Source: Basidiobolus meristosporus CBS 931.73 (taxonomy: Eukaryota > Basidiobolomycota > Basidiobolomycetes > Basidiobolales > Basidiobolaceae). Taken from it: 64,000 bases of DNA. Position 1 is the stretch's first letter; each line of letters starts with the position of its first letter. A model generated the notes under the pieces. That model made no database searches and was not told the origin of the DNA. It saw only the letters and a list, made by a program, of their open reading frames with translations. Positions 57,729 to 64,000 of this stretch are shown in pieces. The position numbers were made by a program, and so were the translations under genes. Location: positions 62,001 to 126,000 of the forward strand of contig MCFE01000005.1 of assembly GCA_002104905.1 (NCBI GenBank), written 5' to 3'.

Positions 57729-60386
57729 CTAATGGCTGATAAGATTGTAGGCGATAGCCAACTCGGCATCAGAAACATATTCAGTTGTTTGAAGTGTGCT
57801 CATGGGTCTAGTGTTCCCCAAGGAAGAGGAAGATTGAAGGCCAGACTCAAGAGTAGGCCTATAAGTGTTTGGATAGATGGATGTAAAAGTGCATCCTTCG
57901 AGTGCCAATGAGAAATCGGAGGTTGCTTCTGCTGTGCTGCTTGTCGTGCGTTCACGGTCAGATGGGTTGGGTATGGCCGTTGAAGCACACTGAATAATGA
58001 AATCGTTCCACTCATCGAAATTGGAGCCCATCTCATGATCTCTGGAGGTGGTATTGTCGAACTTTCCCCCGATTCCGGTTGTGTTGGGTACGAACAATGC
58101 AGGATTGAGCGTACTGGTGCTTGGAATGCCACTATTGCTAGCTTGTTCAAAGACTCCGGGTATGACATACGGGTCCAAAGTAGCTATCGCATCAAAGTTG
58201 GGCGAGGTCCGTTCTCCAACAACCTTCAAAGCACCTTCTACGTAGGGAGGTATGTCTAAAAACCCCATGGTAAGGCTTGTGGGATAAAGGGATGTTCTTA
58301 CTAAGGCTTCATCTTTTAGGTTGAGACCTAGCAAGTATTGATTTTGCTGGATTCTGGCTGGCGACTGATCCATAGAGATGGCATTGGGCCTGGCTGATAG
58401 TGAATCAATGGTTGATGATTCAACACCAGTTTCTTGCTTGGGAGTGACGTTATTTTCCACTATTATGTCAGACAGAATGGTGTAATATCTTCCAGCATAG
58501 CCACATCGCTCTCGAATTTGCTTGAGTGTTTCTAGGTTCTTGAACAAGCTAGTTCGCGACTTATTGGCAATCAGTTGATCGGACGACTTCACTTGTAAAA
58601 GAAGTATCGTGCTCGCAGTGAAGATTGGGAACAGAAGAAACAAAGCTATCTCTGATGTTCCATGGCAGCTCACACATGAGGTCACAATATTGGTCAGACT
58701 GTTTGCTGCATCCGTGCAGATCTGGGATGAGGAGGACTGGGAGGTAGCTGAGGACTCAGGTCTCAGTACGAAGGGCCGGTGTAATAAAATCAATGCACAG
58801 TGATACCAGACATGGGCGTAGATCAGCGTGGGACTTTTAGGTAGATTCCCTGTGATATAGTTCGTAGGAACATAGGCAAGGTCAGCTGGCAATGAGTTTA
58901 ACCACACATTTAGCTCAGAATCTAGATCTATTAAGCTCGTGCAGGATTTCTGGTAGTTTCTGGTTTTTGGGGTTCTAACTATGTACATGGTGCTCAAAAT
59001 ACGGCCAATCAGTTCGTGAAGCTTTATCACCTCATGGAATGGCCTTAAGGATAGCCCGGTGCGCGGCGAGACACCATTTGGTGTCAATAGGTCGTCGTCC
59101 GTTAAGGATGGCAGCGGTGTATCAAACTGCTGGTCATCAATAGACACAGGCCTCCCTACGCATACACTAGAGAACCGATCTATCAGGTAGCACACCCACC
59201 AAGTCCGCTTTCTTGTTTCCTTCTCTGCTGTTGTTAGCTTGATGTTCCATATATCGGGGTCGCGATGCAGTCCGAGGTCTTCAGCCATTCTAATGGCTAT
59301 GCCACTGTACATCCACGATGTCATCCCACCTTGAGATATGTGGAAATAGATGGACATCAGTACCAAGCCTTGAACATTTTCTATTGAACTAACATCATAT
59401 GCTTGATCCAAGAGAGTCCGTGCCTTCTTAAAGAAACCTTCCGCATCCAGATTTTCCTTGTTCAATATGTTCTCAGATGATATTAGAGCGGCAGAAAGTG
59501 AAAACATCGCATTCACGAGAAAATACGGCATTTCTTGTTCATTTCGATTCAAGCGCTCCATGAACTCCTCTTTGTGAAGCAGCGGGAAAACAGGATTGAT
59601 TTTCGAAAAGTACACATCCACAAGGTAAGCAAAAAGATTTGGAGACGGTAGCGCAGTAGGATCTGGATTGATATCGATGCGGTTGATAGTTGCTGTGACT
59701 CGCGGTCTTATTTTGAAAAGGTCGTTTTGGTACTTTTGTGAGTCTTGGAGTAGGTACAGGCCAGAACTTTTCCCGCAGTGGCGCATTCGCCCCTCATCAT
59801 CTAATAACAGCTGATCTCTATTGTCACAAATTTTTTCCACTTCAGGGTCAGTAGTAAGGGCAATGTGTTGTCTCGTTGTGGCATGCATTTTAGGTTGGGT
59901 AGTCAGTAAGTTGTCTGGCGTGTGCAAGTTCTGTGGGGGCGTACTATCATCGGATTTATCAATTGTGATGGCGGGAGTGTTGGGGGCACAAGTCATACTG
60001 GCAGATGGAGTATCCAGAGCGTGTGAGCCTGGAAATTTTGTGTATCTGAATTCTAGTGGCTTGGCTTTGGGTGGAGTTATGATAGCGGAATCCCTGTCCT
60101 CTTCGAGTTTCCGCACTTCATGCATAACAGCATCGGCCATTTGTGGACCGTTCTGGACGAGCTCACCAAAAATATGCTCCATTCTATGCAGTCTACTGTC
60201 AATCGCTTCTATATAACTTCTTGGAGGTCCTCGCTTCTTCTTAATGCCGTTATAAGTACACTCTATGCCGTAAGACAGACAATTTGAACATTCAGGATGT
60301 TCGCCATCGCATCGTATCTTCTTCCTACGACAAGTATTACATGCTCTACTAGCGCGTTGTCTTCTGTAACTGTCTTCGGCATTCAT
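57729..60386 (-). CDS. Zn2Cys6 transcription factor (copy 2)
   Basis: Single exon, 885 aa. The zinc cluster sits at the same residues as in copy 1 (16-43: CNTCRRKKIRC ... CSNCLSYGIEC), followed by KKKRGPPRSY and the coiled-coil AIDSRLHRMEHIFGELV. The middle (from about GKSSGLYLLQ to SLRPFHEVIKLHELIGRIL) is nearly identical to copy 1, while the linker before it and the C-terminal third are far more diverged. Copy 2 stops at LISH because a CAG codon of copy 1 is TAG here, which removes the last nine residues. Dimerisation with, or redundancy to, copy 1 is plausible; diverged activation regions suggest different partners. Targets unknown. Confidence 0.92.
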   Translation of the reverse strand: MNAEDSYRRQRASRACNTCRRKKIRCDGEHPECSNCLSYGIECTYNGIKKKRGPPRSYIEAIDSRLHRMEHIFGELVQNGPQMADAVMHEVRKLEEDRDSAIITPPKAKPLEFRYTKFPGSHALDTPSASMTCAPNTPAITIDKSDDSTPPQNLHTPDNLLTTQPKMHATTRQHIALTTDPEVEKICDNRDQLLLDDEGRMRHCGKSSGLYLLQDSQKYQNDLFKIRPRVTATINRIDINPDPTALPSPNLFAYLVDVYFSKINPVFPLLHKEEFMERLNRNEQEMPYFLVNAMFSLSAALISSENILNKENLDAEGFFKKARTLLDQAYDVSSIENVQGLVLMSIYFHISQGGMTSWMYSGIAIRMAEDLGLHRDPDIWNIKLTTAEKETRKRTWWVCYLIDRFSSVCVGRPVSIDDQQFDTPLPSLTDDDLLTPNGVSPRTGLSLRPFHEVIKLHELIGRILSTMYIVRTPKTRNYQKSCTSLIDLDSELNVWLNSLPADLAYVPTNYITGNLPKSPTLIYAHVWYHCALILLHRPFVLRPESSATSQSSSSQICTDAANSLTNIVTSCVSCHGTSEIALFLLFPIFTASTILLLQVKSSDQLIANKSRTSLFKNLETLKQIRERCGYAGRYYTILSDIIVENNVTPKQETGVESSTIDSLSARPNAISMDQSPARIQQNQYLLGLNLKDEALVRTSLYPTSLTMGFLDIPPYVEGALKVVGERTSPNFDAIATLDPYVIPGVFEQASNSGIPSTSTLNPALFVPNTTGIGGKFDNTTSRDHEMGSNFDEWNDFIIQCASTAIPNPSDRERTTSSTAEATSDFSLALEGCTFTSIYPNTYRPTLESGLQSSSSLGNTRPMSTLQTTEYVSDAELAIAYNLISH

Positions 60387-61600
60387 ATGGACCTTAGCAG
60401 AATATAAGACCTTCCTTGGAATAATGAATGGTTGCAGAGTTTATATTCGAAGAAAAATCACCCAAGTGGTGTGTGGTAACGAATGAGTTTCATGCGATTT
60501 ATATCGGACAGGCAGAACCATTGGAGCTTAGAGATAGGATGGTTAAACCTACTTGGGCAAATCTACAGTGATTAAGACGTTGTTGCATCAAAATTGGCTT
60601 GCTATCAAACCATTCCTAGCTTGCGCAAGAACCATCGAGCCATGAAGATTTTGTGTCTGAATATATCCCGATTAACCTATTTTATAACCATAATGAATTT
60701 GGAAGGAGATCAATTCTGTGTTGTCTGGCACCTAACATCCGCAGGGTGGCCAATGTACTACGTTCAAGTTTGATCATCTTCGGAGGTCTCTAAAAGGCAA
60801 GATATAAGAATGACATTTCACACGTGAATAAATCGACGAAGTAATCCTCAAGCCAGGCTGCAAAAACATCGATGTTTCACTTTCGATTTTGTTTTGCCTT
60901 GGTAGATATGGTACTTTGAAAATACCAGCGGAAGAGAAGAACGGCATCAAGCTCAAAAAGCTAACGGAATTAGCAAGCGTATTTCCCGCATTTTTTCGCT
61001 CATGACCTCCCAATTCCCGATATCTATTTCAACAGCCAATAGCTTTCATTCTCCCGCCGATATCTGTTGCCCCACTGCTTCTGTGTTTTTCCCGGGAATA
61101 TTGACTACTTGTCTCGAAGATCTGTTACATCGTAGCTTGATTAATAAACCCGATAAGCCTTACTTTCCTTTTGAGATGATGGCATGAATGCTTTTGGAAG
61201 TGCGGCACACCAAATCAATTAGGAACACAGAAGTGGTATGCAGAATTGATAGGTTACAAAGGGTGAGCGGTGCTGCCTCTCCTTTCCATTCAATCCACAA
61301 GAGAGCCTCACGTGCACTCAAAAGAAGCCGGCTGACACTTTGCGTTCCAAATTGATCTGTGTGCTCTGTAGAAGGTTATCCAGATATGTTGAGTATTAAG
61401 CAACTGTACTTACGGAAATAAGCTGATGCTGATCAAGCAGATATCCACCCAAAAATCCCGCTTTCGTTTTTGATTGTCAGATGCCCCCGAATATATTGGG
61501 CTTGACGCATAGTCCTTGTATTATTGACAAGTATTAAGCAGTTTGTGATCTACTCAGCACCACTGGAGCTGGTTAATAATCTTGTCAGTTTTTTCAGCTT
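60387..61600. other. Upstream region of Zn2Cys6 copy 2, degenerate duplicate
   Basis: Matches the upstream region of copy 1 in blocks (60480-60520; 61010-61045). Around 61050-61140 it includes a broken counterpart of the start of the ORF at 52266. Beyond about 61190 no similarity to copy 1 is seen and no gene is supported. Confidence 0.5.
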
Positions 61601-61689
61601 ACAGTGCTACTTGCATATGCTTCCATTTATATAACAAGGCAGGATGGCTTCCATGAGATGGCCCTGTACTTGATAGAAATGAAATCCTA

Positions 61690-61815
61690 GCAGCATGTGT
61701 GCAAAATCTGGGGGCCTTTGGACAACTTTGACAATATTATGTTCTGTTTACCTGATATTATAGTAAAATACACCAAGTATATTTCAACAAAAAAGCCTGG
61801 ACAAGGCAATTTTTG
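61690..61815 (+). repeat. Dispersed repeat related to the 55.8 kb hairpin
   Basis: Shares gtgtgcaaaatctgggggc-type sequence, tttggacaact and tacctgatatt with 55765-55872 in the same orientation. Diverged and noncoding. Confidence 0.55.
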
Positions 61816-62111
61816 GTGAATCAACTATGATATCAGTCACCAGGTTAATGGAATACTTTGGCGCAGTTACAAATTTACAGCATCTATTGTAGTTAGTTGA
61901 ATACTCCTATGAAAAATCTCAAAGTTGGAACTCATTGGATTTTTAGCTTGTATCCTGATGGTATTCTGCTGGCATTCAGCAGGTGTTTATGATTCAAATT
62001 TTCAGTTACAATTTTTGGTGGAAGTAATGAGCAGCTGATTACCCAGTTTGGTGTGATTGGTAGTTGGCCTAGTCTCCCCCAGGAAATAGCATATGCTTGT
62101 CTGCTGTGAAG

Positions 62112-62480
62112 CTATTGACTGCAATACCAAGAGTTGTCACTTTTAGGAAAGTTGGCATTTGGCTGATGTTAGGATGGGATTCTGCTGGCCTTTTCTTAGT
62201 TTTTTTTGGGGTGTACTAGAGTAAAGTCCCATATAGAACTTGGGTAAGAAATCCCAAGACCAATAAGCTGTGATTGGCTCAAAACATATCACCTATAACT
62301 AAGGAATGATTAGAAGCTCAAGTAGATTATGTGTTTTTCACATAATGATTGTTTAAATGTAAGACAAGTGTTTTTACTTTTGTGTATCCCTAAGCAAAAA
62401 ATTATCAAAAGGTCAGCAGAATACCATCCTAACGTCAGCTGAATTCCAACATTCCCAAAAGTGACTACTCTCAGTATCTC
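62112..62480. repeat. Inverted repeat abutting the Copia remnant
   Basis: Positions about 62118-62205 and 62400-62480 are reverse complements (gttgtcacttttaggaaagt; gatgttaggatgg; attctgctg), with about 200 bp between. A third, direct and more diverged piece lies at 61925-61985 (gatggtattctgctgg). The right arm begins directly where recognisable Copia reverse transcriptase sequence ends, suggesting an insertion or rearrangement at that point. Confidence 0.6.
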
Positions 62481-62496
62481 ATGTACTAGCCTCTCA

Positions 62497-63999
62497 GCAG
62501 ACCCATCAGGCTGGTCCATATACATGTCCTCATCAAGTTCTCCATTCAAAAATGCAGTTTTTACATCCATTTGATGAATAAAAAGCTTATATTTGCTGCA
62601 ATAGCCAATATTAATCTGATGGAATTAAACTTGGCTACTGGTGCAAAGGTCTCAGTATAGTCAAGTCCTTTTGTTTGAGAGTATCCTTTGGCTACAAGTC
62701 TTGCATTGTATCTTTCAATTGTACCATCAGCCTTGTATTTTGTCTTGAAGACCCATCTGCATCCAATTGATTTTTGGTTGATTGGTAATTTGACTAAGTC
62801 CCAAGTTTGATTTTCCATCAGGGCCTGATATTCCTCAGTCATTGCAGATCTCCAAAACTTTGTCTGAGGGCTATTTAGGGCCTCTTTTACAGTTTGGGGT
62901 TTATCAATATGGACTAAATAGGCATAGGCTAAGTTTGTACCCTCATTGATATAGTAATTTGGGCTATTTCTTGTCTGATTGGATCTCCGGGCATTTGATA
63001 CTAGAATGATCACTTCTGAGATATTCCTGGGCACTGATTCTGGCTGAACCATGGTTGTAGAGCTCTCTGGAGTGAAAAAATTTTCATTGTTTTGCTCAAA
63101 TTCAATCCTGACAATTAGTGGATTTGAGATCAGATTTTTGTCATCATCTGATGTCATTTTTTGTGCAAACTTTGAATTCTCATCAAACAACACATCCCTG
63201 GACTTGATCAGCTTCTTTGCTTTGGTATTGTAGAGTCTGTATGCTTTACTCTCATTGCAGTAGCCTAAAAATATGCATTTTACACTTTTTGGCTCAAATT
63301 TTGACTGATTTCCAAACAGTTTCTTGGCATATGCTGTACACCCAAATATTCTTAGATGTTCTGCACTTGATCTGTATCCGTACCATGCTTCAAATGGAGT
63401 AGAATCACAAGGTATTCTGTTATAACTCCTATTTTTAAGATATACAGCAGTGGCAACTGATTCTGCCCAAAAATCATAGGATATTTTTTGATCATGGATA
63501 ATAGATCTTGCCATATCAATTATTGATCTGTTAGCTTGTTCTGCTACTCTATTTGCTGTGCGGAGTATGGTACAGTAGTCTCTTGCTTTATCCCATGAAT
63601 TTTGCAGAAGTGGATGAAGAGTTTTGAGGTATATTCTCCACCATTGTCAGAGTGTATTTTCTTGATTTTTTCACCAGTTTCTCTCTCCACCATGGCTTTA
63701 AACTCCCTGAACTTAGACAGAGCTTCTTCCTTTCTCTCCATGAATTAGACCCATGTGTATCTTGTATAATCATCAATAAGAGTGAATAAATACTTCATCC
63801 TGCCTAAGGATAAATTTTGCATAGGTCCACACAGATCTGAGTGAATTGGATCTAATTTTTTCTTAGTTTTGATTAACCCAGAGCTCTTGAACGGTTGTCT
63901 GGCTTGTTTCCCATATATGCAGGCTTCACAGTGCTCCAAACTGGCTGGGGGATCAATTTTTACTCCAGAAATTAGCTGATCTTTGATCATTTTGCGCAA
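62497..63999 (-). mobile_element. Decayed Ty1/Copia retrotransposon, partial pol (integrase and reverse transcriptase)
   Basis: Read on the minus strand from the window edge: a pre-integrase/integrase start (HCEACIYGKQARQPFKSS, then HSDLCGPM and LFTLIDDYTRYTWV), the integrase acidic centre (HSDNGGEYTS), the downstream FGCTAYAKK region, then reverse transcriptase (WVFKTKYKADGTIERYNARL; TETFAPVAKFNSIRLILAI; QMDVKTAFLNGELDED). The coding frame is broken by a stop at about 63745, a frameshift near 63545 and another near 62570, and similarity ends after about 62500. RNase H and the 3' LTR are absent. The element continues beyond the window on its 5' side. It is not autonomous in this state. Confidence 0.93.
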
Positions 64000-64000
64000 A

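Overview
The window looks like a chromosome segment of a filamentous fungus, probably an early-diverging (non-Dikarya) lineage. The evidence is short GT-AG introns (mostly 54-90 nt, usually ending TAG or CAG), moderately AT-rich intergenic DNA, and a fungal gene set: BEM1, BEM2-like, SIZ/PIAS, KRI1, SPX transporter, Zn2Cys6 regulators, SGF11. I cannot name a species; a Zoopagomycota or Mucoromycota-type genome is inference. Gene models were built by hand, checking splice phase at every junction; most close to an exact multiple of three with one stop.

Layout. (1) 0.7-4.7 kb: two tandem, nearly identical aldehyde dehydrogenase genes of the ALDH8A1 / aminomuconate-semialdehyde dehydrogenase type. 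(2) 4.8-7.4 kb: a large inverted repeat (arms about 570 bp) bracketing 1.4 kb with a 128-codon orphan ORF. (3) 7.9-46.9 kb: a dense housekeeping stretch: SPX/SLC13 phosphate transporter, tetraspanin, an orphan membrane protein, an orphan C2H2 protein, BEM2-like RasGEF/PH/RhoGAP, SIZ/PIAS SUMO ligase, ribose-5-phosphate isomerase B, Rab5, ribosomal protein S7, KRI1, a DUF647/RUS membrane protein, a BAR-PH-ArfGAP-ankyrin protein, a DDHD lipase, a tail-anchored TPR protein and BEM1. (4) 48.7-61.2 kb: a segmental duplication carrying two Zn2Cys6 transcription factors with a homogenised core. Between them lie an orphan ORF, a secreted two-module cysteine-rich protein, an SGF11-like SAGA subunit, hairpin repeats, gene relics and a remnant of a third transcription factor copy. 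(5) 61.6-64.0 kb: repeat-rich DNA and a decayed, truncated Ty1/Copia retrotransposon running off the window.

Functional themes. Polarity and membrane traffic are well represented: BEM1 (Cdc42 scaffold), a BEM2-like RhoGAP, Rab5, an ACAP-type ArfGAP, a DDHD lipase and a tetraspanin. KRI1 and RPS7 are adjacent and convergent, both linked to the 40S ribosomal subunit. The two ends of the window are accessory, with recent duplication, sequence homogenisation and mobile-element debris.

The most interesting items are the inverted repeat bracketing an orphan ORF, the secreted protein whose two cysteine modules are each cut by an intron at the equivalent place, the conversion-like homogenisation of both duplicated gene pairs, two 14-nt microexons in SGF11, and an unclassified C2H2 plus helical-repeat protein.
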